Positions 1-10,324 of a stretch of 64,000 bases of DNA are shown here, one piece after another. Below the pieces are notes generated by a model that was not told the DNA's origin, made no database searches, and saw only the letters and a program-made list of their open reading frames with translations. How positions within the stretch are numbered: position 1 is the stretch's first letter; every line of letters begins with the position of its first letter. The stretch spans positions 310,001 through 374,000 of the forward strand of contig NZ_RZHF01000004.1 in assembly GCF_003990185.1 (NCBI RefSeq), in the 5' to 3' direction. A program made the translations under genes and the position numbers. This stretch comes from Vreelandella nanhaiensis. GTDB lineage: Bacteria; Pseudomonadota; Gammaproteobacteria; Pseudomonadales; Halomonadaceae.

Positions 1-871
1 CGGCATCTACACGAATGACCTTGACGCCCATGTGCTTGGCGAAGGTTTCCATCACTTGGTCGCCTTCGTCTTTACGCAGCAGGCCGTTATCCACGAATAC
101 ACAGGTCAGCTGGTCGCCAATCGCTTTGTGTAAAAGTGCGGCTACCACGGAAGAGTCCACACCACCGGAGAGGCCCAGCAGTACGTGGCGGTCGCCGACC
201 TGTTCACGCACACGCTGTACCTGGTCTTCGATGATCTGGGCAGGCGTCCACAGCTTCTCGGCCTTACAGATATCCAGCACGAAGTGCTCGAGCATGCGCT
301 GGCCTTGCAGAGTGTGGGTCACTTCCGGGTGGAACTGTACGCCGTAGAACTGCTTCTCTTCCCAGACCATGGCGGCAATCGGGCAGCTGGGTGTGGAGGC
401 CGTGATGGTGAACTCGGCAGGCGCCTTGGCTACCTTGTCGCCGTGGCTCATCCATACATCCAGCAGAGCTTTGCCGGTGTTGGCATCTACGTGGTCTTTA
501 ATGTCTTTGAACAGCGCGTTTTCAGCATCGATGCTGATTTGCGCGTAACCAAACTCGCTCTTGTTGGAGCCTTCCACCTTACCGCCCAACTGCTCGGCCA
601 TGGTCTGCATGCCGTAACAAACACCAAACACGGGCAGGCCCATTTCGAACACACACTGAGGCGCACGCGGGGAATCCAGCTCGGTCACGGATTCCGGGCC
701 GCCGGCCAGGATGATGCCGTTGGGGTTGTACTCGCGGATCTCTTCTTCGGTGATATCGAAGGCGCGAACCTCAGAGAACACGCCAATTTCGCGTACCCGG
801 CGGGCGATCAGCTGCGTGTACTGTGAGCCGAAGTCGAGAATCAGGATTTTATGGGAGTGGATATCATTCAT
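1..871 (-). CDS. guaA: GMP synthase (glutamine-hydrolysing), 3' end cut by window edge
   Basis: Converts XMP to GMP with ATP and glutamine, the last step of de novo GMP synthesis in the cytosol. The frame begins [20 protein letters not shown] and stays open to base 1. The N-terminal class I glutamine amidotransferase domain shows the nucleophile region FGVCYGMQ and the histidine/glutamate of FHPEVTH. The ATP-pyrophosphatase P-loop LSGGVDSSV follows, and the C-terminal dimerisation domain lies outside the window. It is downstream of guaB on the same strand with a 94-bp gap holding a hairpin, so the pair probably forms the usual guaBA unit. Identification is secure; only the C-terminus is unseen. 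Confidence 0.97.
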   Translation of the reverse strand, partial: MNDIHSHKILILDFGSQYTQLIARRVREIGVFSEVRAFDITEEEIREYNPNGIILAGGPESVTELDSPRAPQCVFEMGLPVFGVCYGMQTMAEQLGGKVEGSNKSEFGYAQISIDAENALFKDIKDHVDANTGKALLDVWMSHGDKVAKAPAEFTITASTPSCPIAAMVWEEKQFYGVQFHPEVTHTLQGQRMLEHFVLDICKAEKLWTPAQIIEDQVQRVREQVGDRHVLLGLSGGVDSSVVAALLHKAIGDQLTCVFVDNGLLRKDEGDQVMETFAKHMGVKVIRVDA

Positions 872-923
872 GGCAGTGTCTCGATTAAGCAGTGGGGGTG
901 CTGCTAAAAAGGCTGAAAAGCAA

Positions 924-945
924 GCGGCGGGGCAAAGCCCGCCGC
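924..945 (-). other. GC-rich hairpin between guaB and guaA
   Basis: Perfect 8-bp inverted repeat (GCGGCGGG / CCCGCCGC) with a 6-nt loop in the guaB-guaA gap. On the minus strand it is followed by only a weak, interrupted T-rich stretch. It could attenuate or partly terminate guaB transcription, or stabilise the guaB mRNA 3' end; it is not a convincing full terminator. Confidence 0.5.
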
Positions 946-965
946 CATTCAACTAAAAGCGCTGG

Positions 966-2582
<1,617 letters not shown>

Positions 2583-2607
2583 TTACTTTTTTATCGAAGG
2601 GGGCCTT

Positions 2608-3198
2608 ATGTCTCAACAGATTATTGTTTACACCGATTACGTCTGCCCCTTCTGTCTGCTGGCTGAAGAGGCGATAGTTCAGGCAACCGAAGGCATGGAC
2701 GTTGAAATTCGCTGGCGGCCCTTTGAGCTGCGCCCTGCCCCGGTGCCCACGCTGAAGGTGGAAGACCCTTACTTGCCCAACGTGTGGCGCGAGTCGGTGT
2801 ATCCCATGGCGGAAAAATTGGGCGTGCCCATTACGCTGCCCAATATCTCCCCTCAGCCGCGTACCGATAAAGCCTTTGAAGTGTTCGCCATGGCCGAAGA
2901 GCACGGTTTGGGTCATGCCTATTCGATGGCCGCGTTAAAGGCGTTCTTCCAGGAAGAGCGCGATATCGGCGACCCTGAAGTACTCGCGGATATCGGTGAA
3001 TCGGTGGGCTTGGAGCGCCAGGCGGTGCATGATGCGCTTGCCCAAGGCCGTTACCGCGAACAGCACCAGGCGGCCCAGCGGCACGCGGTGGAAGAAGCGC
3101 GCATCCAGTCAGTGCCTACGTTGATCATCGATGGCGAAGTGATTCAGGGCGTGCCCGACCCTGCAGCTCTAAAACGTTATTTGATGGAGCGCGCTTAA
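2608..3198 (+). CDS. DsbA-family (FrnE-like) thiol oxidoreductase
   Basis: A 196-residue protein with a thioredoxin fold carrying a helical insertion, as in the DsbA/FrnE/2-hydroxychromene-2-carboxylate isomerase superfamily. The CPFC motif (C13, C16) sits right after the first strand (VYTDYVCPFC). The late cis-proline strand reads SVPTLIIDG, followed by QGVPDPAAL, typical of the FrnE branch. No signal peptide is visible, so it is probably cytoplasmic. I chose the ATG at 2608 because GAAGGGGG precedes it; the frame could begin 25 residues earlier. A TATACT -10-like element lies at 2560-2565. It ends 4 nt before xseA, so co-transcription is likely. The physiological substrate is unknown. Confidence 0.85.
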   Translation: MSQQIIVYTDYVCPFCLLAEEAIVQATEGMDVEIRWRPFELRPAPVPTLKVEDPYLPNVWRESVYPMAEKLGVPITLPNISPQPRTDKAFEVFAMAEEHGLGHAYSMAALKAFFQEERDIGDPEVLADIGESVGLERQAVHDALAQGRYREQHQAAQRHAVEEARIQSVPTLIIDGEVIQGVPDPAALKRYLMERA

Positions 3199-3202
3199 CC
3201 TT

Positions 3203-4540
3203 ATGGCTACCTCCTCCCAGGCGCTTTCCGTCAGCGAACTCAACAAGCAGGCCCGCCAGGCGCTTGAGCGCGATGTGGGCGAGGTGTGGGTGGAAGGCGA
3301 GCTCTCCAATGTTTCGCGCCCGGCGTCGGGGCATATCTACTTCACGCTAAAAGATGACCGCGCCCAGGTGCGCTGCGTGCTGTTTCGCCAGCGGGCTCGC
3401 TTTGTGTCAGCCCCCATGCGCGATGGCGATCAGGTAAAACTGCGTGGGCGGGTGTCGCTGTTTGAACCACGCGGCGACTACCAGCTGATTGCCGAAGCCG
3501 TGCAGGCGGCAGGCCTGGGTGAACTGCTGGCCGCCTTTGAGCGACTGAAAGCCCAGTTGGATGCCGAGGGCGTGTTTGCCAATACGCGCGCTCTGCCCTT
3601 TCCGCCGCGCAAGATTTTGATTTTAAGCTCGGGCACCGGCGCGGCCATTCGTGATGTGCTGGCAGTGCTCGCCGCCCGCTGGCCCTTGGCGGATGTCACG
3701 TTAATCCCGGTGCCAGTGCAGGGTGTGGAAGCCGCACCTGCGATGATCGCCGCCCTTGGGCTGCTCAACCGCCAGGCACGGCTGGCCCCTGAACGGGATG
3801 TGGTGTTGATTACCCGGGGCGGCGGCAGCCTGGAAGATTTATGGGCGTTCAACAACGAACATCTGGCCCGGGCGATTTTTCATTCACGCCTGCCGGTAAT
3901 GTCGGCGGTGGGCCATGAGGTGGATATCACGCTTGCTGATTTTGCCGCTGATGTTCGTGCCCCCACCCCGTCGGCTGCCGCCGAGCGCCTGGTGCCAGAT
4001 CAACACGCCTTGAAGCGCCAGCTAACTGACCAGAAAAGCCGCCTGCACCGCGCCATGCAGCGGCGGTTGGAGCGCGATAGCCAGCAGCTGGATAGCCTGC
4101 GCGCCCGGCTCAAACACCCCGGCGAGCAGTTAAACCGTCAGCGCCAGCACGTGACGACACTTACCCAGCGCTTAACTCGCGCCATGCAGCAAACCCTTGC
4201 CCAGCAGCAGTCAAGGGTGACACAACTGGGCAGGCGTTTGACGAGCCAGGACATGGCGCGGTTACACCGCGCAGAAAGCGAACGGGTTAACCAATTACAT
4301 CGCCGTATGGAAAACGCTATCCAGCGTCAGTTTCAACGCCAGCAAGCCCGCTTAACCAGTGCGGCTCGGGAACTAAACGCCATCAGCCCGCTAGCCGTTC
4401 TAGGCCGTGGCTACGCGATTGCTCAGGATGACAAGGGCCAGGTCGTTCGCCGTGCCGAGGAGACCCAGCCGGGCCAGAAGCTCTCACTGCGCTTGGGTGA
4501 AGGCAGGCTAAGTGTCGAGGTAAAACGGCGCTTCAAGTAG
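3203..4540 (+). CDS. xseA: Exodeoxyribonuclease VII large subunit
   Basis: Catalytic subunit of ExoVII, which degrades single-stranded DNA from both ends to short oligonucleotides with the small subunit XseB (not in this window). The 445-residue protein begins with an OB-fold (EVWVEGELSNVSRPASGHIYFTLKD). The catalytic core follows, with the GGGSLEDLWAFN and SAVGHEVD(I/F)T signatures at about residues 195-240. A long coiled-coil arm rich in Gln, Arg and Leu (about 265-395) comes next, then the C-terminal segment containing LGRGYAI. Length and domain order match the family. Expression is probably coupled to the DsbA-like gene 4 nt upstream. Confidence 0.96.
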   Translation: MATSSQALSVSELNKQARQALERDVGEVWVEGELSNVSRPASGHIYFTLKDDRAQVRCVLFRQRARFVSAPMRDGDQVKLRGRVSLFEPRGDYQLIAEAVQAAGLGELLAAFERLKAQLDAEGVFANTRALPFPPRKILILSSGTGAAIRDVLAVLAARWPLADVTLIPVPVQGVEAAPAMIAALGLLNRQARLAPERDVVLITRGGGSLEDLWAFNNEHLARAIFHSRLPVMSAVGHEVDITLADFAADVRAPTPSAAAERLVPDQHALKRQLTDQKSRLHRAMQRRLERDSQQLDSLRARLKHPGEQLNRQRQHVTTLTQRLTRAMQQTLAQQQSRVTQLGRRLTSQDMARLHRAESERVNQLHRRMENAIQRQFQRQQARLTSAARELNAISPLAVLGRGYAIAQDDKGQVVRRAEETQPGQKLSLRLGEGRLSVEVKRRFK

Positions 4541-4562
4541 GGCTGCTCGAGACCTTCGCTTG

Positions 4563-5135
4563 CTATGTTGAAGGCGGCGTTAGTGAAAACAGCGTTGGAT
4601 TCGACCGGGCCTCTGCTTGAATGGCCTCATCAATCGGCGTGTCATAGGTCTTGAGTAAATAACCCAGCACCGAATAGAAACCAACCATGGCAATCAGGTC
4701 GATCACGGCCTCACGTCCGATTGCATAGGCCAACGCTTCTTCTTGATGCCGTGTAAGCATGTGCGCGTCGAGTAACGCATCCACTGCGTTAACAATCATG
4801 CCGTCAACACCGTCAATTGCTTCAGGCGTACCGCGAATAGCGTCAATCCGCGCCTCGGAAAACCCCAGCGCCAGCGCACGGCTGACATGGTGCACCCACT
4901 CATAGGCAGACCCCAGGCGAAAACCAGCACGTAGAATCACTACCTCGGTTAACTCAGGGCCCAAGGCATTGTCCTTCACCACATGCTGCCGCAACGGCGC
5001 CCAGGCGTTTAACAGGGCTGGGTGATGCGCCATGGTGCGGTACACGTTCAGTGCGCCCGCAAAACCATCGCGCAACGCCGCAATATTTTCTGGCCAGTCG
5101 GCATCGGTCACTGGTGGACAAGGCGACTGCTTCAT
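4563..5135 (-). CDS. Carboxymuconolactone decarboxylase (AhpD-like) family protein
   Basis: A 190-residue all-helical protein of the CMD/AhpD-like superfamily. The core reads ELTEVVILRAGFRLGSAYEWVHHVSRALALG, the usual family signature around the first helical hairpin. The cysteines of true AhpD peroxidases (CxxC) are absent, replaced by the SAYEWVHH stretch, so alkylhydroperoxidase activity is not expected. The C-terminal AIGREAVIDLIAMVGFYSVLGYLLKTYDTPID half is typical of gamma-CMD-like proteins of unknown substrate. It lies 40 nt downstream of the aminotransferase gene on the same strand and is probably its operon partner, under the divergent RpiR regulator. The reaction is unknown. Confidence 0.8.
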   Translation of the reverse strand: MKQSPCPPVTDADWPENIAALRDGFAGALNVYRTMAHHPALLNAWAPLRQHVVKDNALGPELTEVVILRAGFRLGSAYEWVHHVSRALALGFSEARIDAIRGTPEAIDGVDGMIVNAVDALLDAHMLTRHQEEALAYAIGREAVIDLIAMVGFYSVLGYLLKTYDTPIDEAIQAEARSNPTLFSLTPPST

Positions 5136-5175
5136 CTTGGCATTTCCTCTTGTATTATTTGGCTATCGCGTCAGG

Positions 5176-6501
5176 TTATTCAGCTATTGCGGCGTCAATC
5201 GCCTGGGTAATCCGTTCAATAAGGAAATCAATCTCATCCGCCTGGATGGTATACGGGGGCGCAAGCAGCACGTGATCGCCATACACGCCATCAATGGTAC
5301 CGCCCATTGGATAGCTGATCAGGCCTCGTGCCATTGCCTGGCGTTTGATCTTGGCGTGAATTTTTCGAGCGGGGTCAAACGGCGTCTTTTGCTCCCGGTC
5401 TGCCACCAGTTCAATGCCACGAAACAATCCCCTTCCCCGAATATCGCCCACATAAGGTGATGCGCCTAGCGCTGCTTCCAGGCCACTTTGTAAGCGCGCG
5501 CCCATGGCGTTGACGTTGGCCAGCGTTTCAGGCCGCGCGATGATCTCGACGACCTTGTTGGCAGCGGCCGCCGCGACGGGGTGGCCAAGGTACGTATGCC
5601 CATGCTGAAAAAGGCCGGAGCCGTTGGCGAAGCTATCAAATATAGCGGATGACAACAGCACAGCCCCAATCGGCTGGTAGCCTCCCCCCAGGCCTTTGGC
5701 CACGGTGAGAATATCAGGCGTTATGCCGTCCTGCTCGCAAGCGAACATGGTGCCTGTGCGCCCCATGCCGCACATGACTTCATCAAGAATCAACAACACG
5801 CCATGCTGATCGCAGATTTTACGCACCCGCTTGAAGTAATCCGCTTCAGAGGCCACCGCGCCAAGGGTAGCCCCCACCACAGGTTCGGCCACAAACGCCA
5901 TGACGCTTTCAGGGCCCAGTTCGAGAATCTTGGCCTCAAGTTCATCAGCAAGCCTTGCAGCGTACGCTTCTGGGGATTCGTCGCTTCCCTTGTCACGGTA
6001 GGCATAGCAAGGCGAAACATGATGCGTTTGGGGCAAAAGTGGTTGGAACTGCTGTCGGCGCATGGCGTTGCCCCCGGTGGCAAGCGCACCCAGGGTATTG
6101 CCATGGTAACTCTGGCGCCGGGCGATAATATGCCGCCGCTCTGGCCTGCCGGTTTCCACGAAATACTGGCGAGCCATTTTTAACGCGGCCTCTACCGCTT
6201 CTGAACCGCCGGATACCAGGTACACGTAATCCAGGCCGTCGGGCGCCAGCTTCACCAGCTGCTCAGCCAGCTCCTCGGCGGCATCCGTGGTGAAAAATCC
6301 TGTATGGGCGTAGCAGAGGTTATCAATTTGGGCACGCATGGCTGCCAGCACTTCCGGGTGGCCGTGCCCCACACTCGTCACTGCCGCCCCGCCAGAGCCA
6401 TCCAGGTAGCGGCGCCCTTCGGTATCAGTGATATAGACGCCTTGCGCTGATGCCGCATGCGGCAACGGCTGGCCAATGCTGCGATGAAGAATACGAGCCA
6501 T
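5176..6501 (-). CDS. Class III PLP-dependent aminotransferase
   Basis: A 441-residue fold-type I aminotransferase of the omega-amino acid:pyruvate / YhxA-like group. The PLP phosphate-binding SGGSEAVEAALKMAR motif is at about 97-111, the ring-nitrogen aspartate is in LILDEV (D240), and the Schiff-base lysine is in LTVAKGLGGG (K269). The start MARILHRSIGQPL has AGGGGA upstream; a 20-residue longer frame is less likely. It is upstream of the CMD-like gene and divergent from an RpiR/SIS-type regulator, suggesting an inducible catabolic operon for an amine, omega-amino acid or amino sugar derivative. The substrate cannot be read from the sequence. Confidence 0.85.
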   Translation of the reverse strand: MARILHRSIGQPLPHAASAQGVYITDTEGRRYLDGSGGAAVTSVGHGHPEVLAAMRAQIDNLCYAHTGFFTTDAAEELAEQLVKLAPDGLDYVYLVSGGSEAVEAALKMARQYFVETGRPERRHIIARRQSYHGNTLGALATGGNAMRRQQFQPLLPQTHHVSPCYAYRDKGSDESPEAYAARLADELEAKILELGPESVMAFVAEPVVGATLGAVASEADYFKRVRKICDQHGVLLILDEVMCGMGRTGTMFACEQDGITPDILTVAKGLGGGYQPIGAVLLSSAIFDSFANGSGLFQHGHTYLGHPVAAAAANKVVEIIARPETLANVNAMGARLQSGLEAALGASPYVGDIRGRGLFRGIELVADREQKTPFDPARKIHAKIKRQAMARGLISYPMGGTIDGVYGDHVLLAPPYTIQADEIDFLIERITQAIDAAIAE

Positions 6502-6636
6502 GGTTATCTTTTCCCCTTTTTCAAGCGCTGCTTTTCCGAGCGGTCTTTGCCGAGCCGCCACAGCCCCCCTTGTTCAGCACAAGAGTGGCACGACCTTATC
6601 CACCAATGCAACAAGACAATCATTAAATAAATTATT

Positions 6637-6658
6637 AAAACAAATGGATCATTGTTTT
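6637..6658. promoter_or_regulatory. Dyad operator candidate between aminotransferase and RpiR gene
   Basis: Perfect inverted repeat AAAACAA-N8-TTGTTTT in the AT-rich divergent intergenic region (6502-6729), about 135 bp upstream of the aminotransferase start and 72 bp upstream of the regulator start. Its symmetry and position suit a dimeric HTH_6 regulator. The assignment to the adjacent RpiR protein is inference. Confidence 0.5.
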
Positions 6659-6729
6659 CAGTAAAAAGGCGCGTTTACACTCATGCGCAATCATCTCAAG
6701 CCCATGGCATGTTTAAGAGGCACCTTTCT

Positions 6730-7617
6730 ATGTCACAGAGCGATCCGCTAAGAGAGCAGATCATTGCTCGGTTCGATGCCATGTCAGCACAACTGCAACA
6801 GGCAGCGCGCTACGTCCTTGAGCATCCGGAAGAAGTGGCATTGGTTTCCATGCGCGAATTGGCACGTTTGGCCGCCGTTCAGCCGGCGACCATGACGCGG
6901 CTTGCCAAAGTGCTGGGCTTTCAGGGCTACAATGAAATTCGTGCTTACTATGCTGAAACGGTGCGTAAGCGAAACGACGGTTTCGCTGCCAAGGTACGCC
7001 AAAGAGACGTTGAAACGACTAGCACGCCGGAAAGTGATATCGCCCATCACATGCTGCACGGGATAAGCGCCCAAATTGCAGCGCTCTGTGAGCCAGAGCC
7101 GCTACAGTGCTTGACCGCCATGGCCGATAGGCTGGCAGCCGCCAAAAAAGTCTATGTGCTGGGGTTACGCTCAAGCCATGTGGTGGCCTGGCATTTTCAT
7201 TACGTCATGTCGCTGCTGGGCGAGCGCTCCGTTCATCTTGATGGCCCCGCCGGCACGGGTGGCGACGCCTTGATTCGTGCCAAGCCTGATGAGGTAATGC
7301 TTGTCGTATCCATCAAACCCTATGCGGTAGATACGCTGGTGCTTGCGCAATTGGCAAAAGATAAGGGCCTGGCTGTTCTCTCGATTACAGATAGCGAGGT
7401 ATCACCGCTGGCGGGAATTTCCGAGCATACGATTTATTGCGCCACGGACAGCTACAGCTTCTTTCATACCCTGACCCCTGCCCTGGCCGTTTCGGAAGTG
7501 CTCTGCACATTGCTGGCCGAGCTTGACCGTCCTTCGGCGCTGAAAGCCCTTCAGGACGCCGATGATCATCTTGCACACCTTAACACCTACTCGAATACGC
7601 TCCCCAGGCGGGTGTGA
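6730..7617 (+). CDS. MurR/RpiR-family transcriptional regulator with SIS domain
   Basis: A 295-residue regulator. An N-terminal HTH_6 domain (about 5-80; ...QLQQAARYVLEHPEEVALVSMRELARLAAVQPATMTRLAKVLGF...) is followed by a SIS sugar-phosphate-binding domain (about 125-265; KKVYVLGLRSSHVVAWHFHY..., then VSIKPYAVDTLVLAQLAKDKGLAVLSITDS). The ATG at 6730 follows AAGAGG with 9-nt spacing; the frame is open a further 26 residues upstream without support. It is divergent from the aminotransferase/CMD operon and probably controls it. The effector is usually a phosphorylated sugar or related anion, but proteins of this type next to aminotransferases can sense other ligands. Confidence 0.9.
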   Translation: MSQSDPLREQIIARFDAMSAQLQQAARYVLEHPEEVALVSMRELARLAAVQPATMTRLAKVLGFQGYNEIRAYYAETVRKRNDGFAAKVRQRDVETTSTPESDIAHHMLHGISAQIAALCEPEPLQCLTAMADRLAAAKKVYVLGLRSSHVVAWHFHYVMSLLGERSVHLDGPAGTGGDALIRAKPDEVMLVVSIKPYAVDTLVLAQLAKDKGLAVLSITDSEVSPLAGISEHTIYCATDSYSFFHTLTPALAVSEVLCTLLAELDRPSALKALQDADDHLAHLNTYSNTLPRRV

Positions 7618-7704
7618 ATGGCACTGCTCCGGCTAGCTTTCTGAACGTGGCAGGACGTAGATCAGGGCTTTAGATGTAAGCTCTGGATCAGCAAGTTCGC
7701 CCAT

Positions 7705-7732
7705 AAAAAAGTGCCCGGCCTAGGCCGGGCAC
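7705..7732 (-). terminator. Intrinsic terminator of the DUF3618 operon
   Basis: Perfect 10-bp palindromic stem (GTGCCCGGCC / GGCCGGGCAC, 7711-7732) with a TA centre, followed on the minus strand by six T residues (7705-7710). It lies 41 nt after the stop of the DUF3618 gene. On the plus strand it has no T-run, so it does not serve the RpiR gene. Confidence 0.85.
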
Positions 7733-7773
7733 TGCGCTTCAATATCAGAACTTAACGCTTGCTGTTTTAGCGC

Positions 7774-8937
7774 TTACGGGGCTTTATTGGTGCCTGAGCC
7801 CTGCGTATTACCGGAAGGCGTATTCGAGCTTGCCAAGCCCGGCGATTTATTACCCGCTGGAGGGTTCGCTACGGGATTGGTGCTTGAGCTAACGCCCGAT
7901 GCTGAGTTATGGCCCATTGACGAGGCGCCGGAATGATTGCTCGATCCACTACCAGACGTTGATGACTGTTTTCCACCGGAAGACGACTGCTGGTCATGAC
8001 TCTGCGAATCTTCTTTCATATGCTCCGCCTTTTCATGAATCGCCTGCTGCGCTTTATCTACCTGCTCATGCCCTGTTTCTGCTGCTTTGTGCAGAGCACG
8101 ATCACGGTATTCGCCCAGGTACTCATCTTCTTTACGCGTTGTGGGGAACAGGCTCGCCAGGGCAGCGCCCAGCGCAACCCCTAAAGCGCCCACGACCAAC
8201 GGGTGATCCTGAATAAAATCTGACGATTTGCTGCCCATATGGCGGGCGCGGCCAGACATATTGTGCAGGTGATCCTGCGTGCCATGTTGAAGGTGGGACG
8301 TGGAATCTCGCATGCTGCCTCCCATATGGTGTGCCTTGTCGCCAAGATGATGCACCTTGTCACTTAACTGATGTGCGACACCCTTGGCTTTTTCGCTGAA
8401 ATGTTGAGCTTTTTCTTTTGCTCCCTCTTTCATGCTGCTCATGCGGCCTTGGTGTTCGCTCTGATGGCCGGATGCACTGCTATAACTGGAGGGGCCGCTA
8501 TAGGTAGAAGCACTGCTGCCAGCATGGGTTCCTTCATGCACAGGGATTCCCGGCGTGCCATGAGAGCCGCTGTGGCTAGTGGCCGTATGCTCATCCATAT
8601 AGCGGTGTTGAGACATACGCTTATGACTGTGCCCTTGATTAGGGTTACGCTGGGACATCATTAACCAGCCCAAACCTGCGGTGGTCACAAGGAACGGCAC
8701 CGGGTTTTGCTTAATGGTGTTCCCCAGGTTAGAGACAAACTCATTGGCTCCACCATGACGAATATAGTCATAGGACGTGTTCAACAGCTGCTGAGGAGAA
8801 AACCGTTCCTCGATTTCGTGCAGTGTGGAGTCAAGGCGTTCACGCGAACGATGAATATCCTTTTCAATCTCTTCGGTACTGCGATGATCACTGTGAGTAC
8901 GGTCACTGTGCTTATGATCGTGATCGTGGTCGCTCAT
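7774..8937 (-). CDS. DUF3618-containing low-complexity membrane-associated protein
   Basis: A 387-residue protein with a His/Asp-rich N-terminus (MSDHDHDHKHSD...). A DUF3618 segment follows at about 20-55 (EEIEKDIHRSRERLDSTLHEIEERFSP), then a hydrophobic stretch (PFLVTTAGLGWLMMS, about 79-93) and a long Ser/His/Gly/Lys-rich region. A second membrane segment (HPLVVGALGVALGAALASLFP) is near 245-265, and the tail is Ser/Gly/Asn/Pro-rich. DUF3618 proteins commonly stand beside holin-like/YqjE proteins, as here. The start overlaps the stop of the upstream gene by 4 nt (ATGA), indicating translational coupling. A role in envelope or osmotic stress is plausible but unproven. Confidence 0.8.
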   Translation of the reverse strand: MSDHDHDHKHSDRTHSDHRSTEEIEKDIHRSRERLDSTLHEIEERFSPQQLLNTSYDYIRHGGANEFVSNLGNTIKQNPVPFLVTTAGLGWLMMSQRNPNQGHSHKRMSQHRYMDEHTATSHSGSHGTPGIPVHEGTHAGSSASTYSGPSSYSSASGHQSEHQGRMSSMKEGAKEKAQHFSEKAKGVAHQLSDKVHHLGDKAHHMGGSMRDSTSHLQHGTQDHLHNMSGRARHMGSKSSDFIQDHPLVVGALGVALGAALASLFPTTRKEDEYLGEYRDRALHKAAETGHEQVDKAQQAIHEKAEHMKEDSQSHDQQSSSGGKQSSTSGSGSSNHSGASSMGHNSASGVSSSTNPVANPPAGNKSPGLASSNTPSGNTQGSGTNKAP

Positions 8938-9389
8938 TTTAACTCCTCCTTGACGTTATGCTTATGCTCCTTGGCGAGCTCCTTATTGGTCTGAAGGCTA
9001 TGCAAGGTGCGATTAGGCACCAAATTACGTGCTTGAAGCTTAGCAAGGCCACTTTTGAGCATCACGATGCCAATGATCGTTACCACCACGCCCACAATAA
9101 TGGCAGACAGCCAAGGCGTCATATCAGGTGGCAACACTTCATTCAGCACAAACACCAGCGCCGCAAGCAACGTAAGAAAGCCGCCCAGGAGTACTGCGCC
9201 CGCGATGGCTATGGCAGCCAGGGCCATCATGGCCTGGTGCGTTTTTTCTGACATCTCGGTCTTAGCAAGCTCAGCTTCATTGCGTATCAGCGAGGTAATT
9301 TCCTGCATCACCGTCGATAGCAGCGAGCCAACCGATGCGCCTTGAGCGGAACCTGGCTGTGGCGAGGTCGCTTTATGATCTGAATCCAT
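8934..9389 (-). CDS. DUF1469 / YqjE-like (holin superfamily III) membrane protein
   Basis: A 151-residue membrane protein. An N-terminal soluble helix (LLSTVMQEITSLIRNEAELAKTEMSEKTH) is followed by two transmembrane helices (about 55-80 AIAIAGAVLLGGFLTLLAALVFVL and 90-112 WLSAIIVGVVVTIIGIVMLKSG) and a basic tail. This is the architecture of the phage-holin_3_6/DUF1469 family, which in proteobacterial chromosomes is a housekeeping envelope family (E. coli YqjE) and not a sign of prophage. It sits between the low-complexity gene (127-nt gap) and the DUF3618 gene (4-nt overlap) in one operon. Confidence 0.82.
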   Translation of the reverse strand: MDSDHKATSPQPGSAQGASVGSLLSTVMQEITSLIRNEAELAKTEMSEKTHQAMMALAAIAIAGAVLLGGFLTLLAALVFVLNEVLPPDMTPWLSAIIVGVVVTIIGIVMLKSGLAKLQARNLVPNRTLHSLQTNKELAKEHKHNVKEELK

Positions 9390-9516
9390 TCTTAGCCTCC
9401 CTTACCCTATGCAGGGTCTGTGTCTCTATTAAGAGCTGCTAGCCAATCTCAACCCGGTAAATACCGAAGCTATTGGGCTAACAGCGCCTGGAGCCATACG
9501 TACCTTGCATGCCTGC

Positions 9517-10287
9517 CTAGATACGGCCAGGCCCGCCGGGCTTGTTCACTGAACCCGCGCTACTCCCTGGCGTGTTAGAAGTGCCGGGTGTATTGGAAGT
9601 GCCGGGCGCATTGGAGGTGCCGGGCGTAGGCGGCGTAGTGACGCCCAATGAGGTAGCGCCGGGCTGTGAAGAACCTGGATGCGCTGTAGGATCCTGGGAA
9701 GCACCAGGGGATGAACCGTGCATGATGCCATCCGATGGGTCGCCGGGAGTAGGAGACGCATGGCTTGAGTAAGTACCTGATGGCTGCCCCGGCTGACTGC
9801 CAGATGAGTAGTCATGCTGGCTAGATGAGTGCGAATGCTGACCGGAGCTGCGTAAAAAACGGGTTATTAAAAAGCCTGCGGCAATCGCCCCACCAAAGAA
9901 CAGAGCTGGCTCACGACGACTATAGCTTTGCGCTTCCTGACACAGGCTTTTCAAATCCTTTTCACGCAGCTTGTTAGAGAAACGATCCGCCGTATCAGCA
10001 AGCTTTCTCGCCTGTTGGGAGAAATAGGGCTGTTGCTGGTTGTCGAACTCATCAGCCATTTTGTTAAAGACGTTGGTAAATTTGTGCGTCTGTTCGGCGG
10101 CGGTGTCGCGCTGCCGGTTGTAAAGGCTTTCCGCCTGATGCTGTGCCGCTTCGCTGACGTCATGCATGGTATCCCGGCCCTGCTGCTTGAGTGAATCAGA
10201 AGAGTGGGAACCTGAACTTGAGTGTGACGTACCAGTATTCGGCGTTGATGAAGAGCCTGGGTCAGCCTGTTTTCCATGATCAATCAT
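9517..10287 (-). CDS. Low-complexity hypothetical protein with one membrane segment
   Basis: A 256-residue protein that I cannot assign to a named family. A Ser/Gly/Thr-rich N-terminus is followed by an amphipathic helical region (about 32-125) rich in Gln, Lys and Asp, reminiscent of LEA-like stress proteins. One hydrophobic segment comes next (PALFFGGAIAAGFLITRFLRSS, about 126-147), and then a Ser/Pro/Gly tail with near-perfect PGTSNT repeats encoded by 18-nt DNA repeats. A strong Shine-Dalgarno (AAGGAGGAG) precedes the ATG. It is first in the operon with the DUF1469 and DUF3618 genes. Composition and partners suggest an envelope stress role (inference). Confidence 0.7.
   Translation of the reverse strand: MIDHGKQADPGSSSTPNTGTSHSSSGSHSSDSLKQQGRDTMHDVSEAAQHQAESLYNRQRDTAAEQTHKFTNVFNKMADEFDNQQQPYFSQQARKLADTADRFSNKLREKDLKSLCQEAQSYSRREPALFFGGAIAAGFLITRFLRSSGQHSHSSSQHDYSSGSQPGQPSGTYSSHASPTPGDPSDGIMHGSSPGASQDPTAHPGSSQPGATSLGVTTPPTPGTSNAPGTSNTPGTSNTPGSSAGSVNKPGGPGRI
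9569..9622. repeat. Three tandem 18-bp repeats inside the low-complexity gene
   Basis: Three consecutive 18-bp units (9569-9586, 9587-9604, 9605-9622) differ at only a few positions and encode repeated PGTSNT/A hexapeptides on the minus strand. Such in-frame units can expand or contract by slippage without breaking the frame. Confidence 0.8.
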
Positions 10288-10324
10288 TTGTCATCTCCTC
10301 CTTGGCGTCTCATCTGTGACTGCA

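Noticed and set aside
8934..9389. The holin-like protein as a sign of prophage
   Set aside because: DUF1469/YqjE proteins are chromosomal housekeeping envelope proteins; no phage genes surround it.
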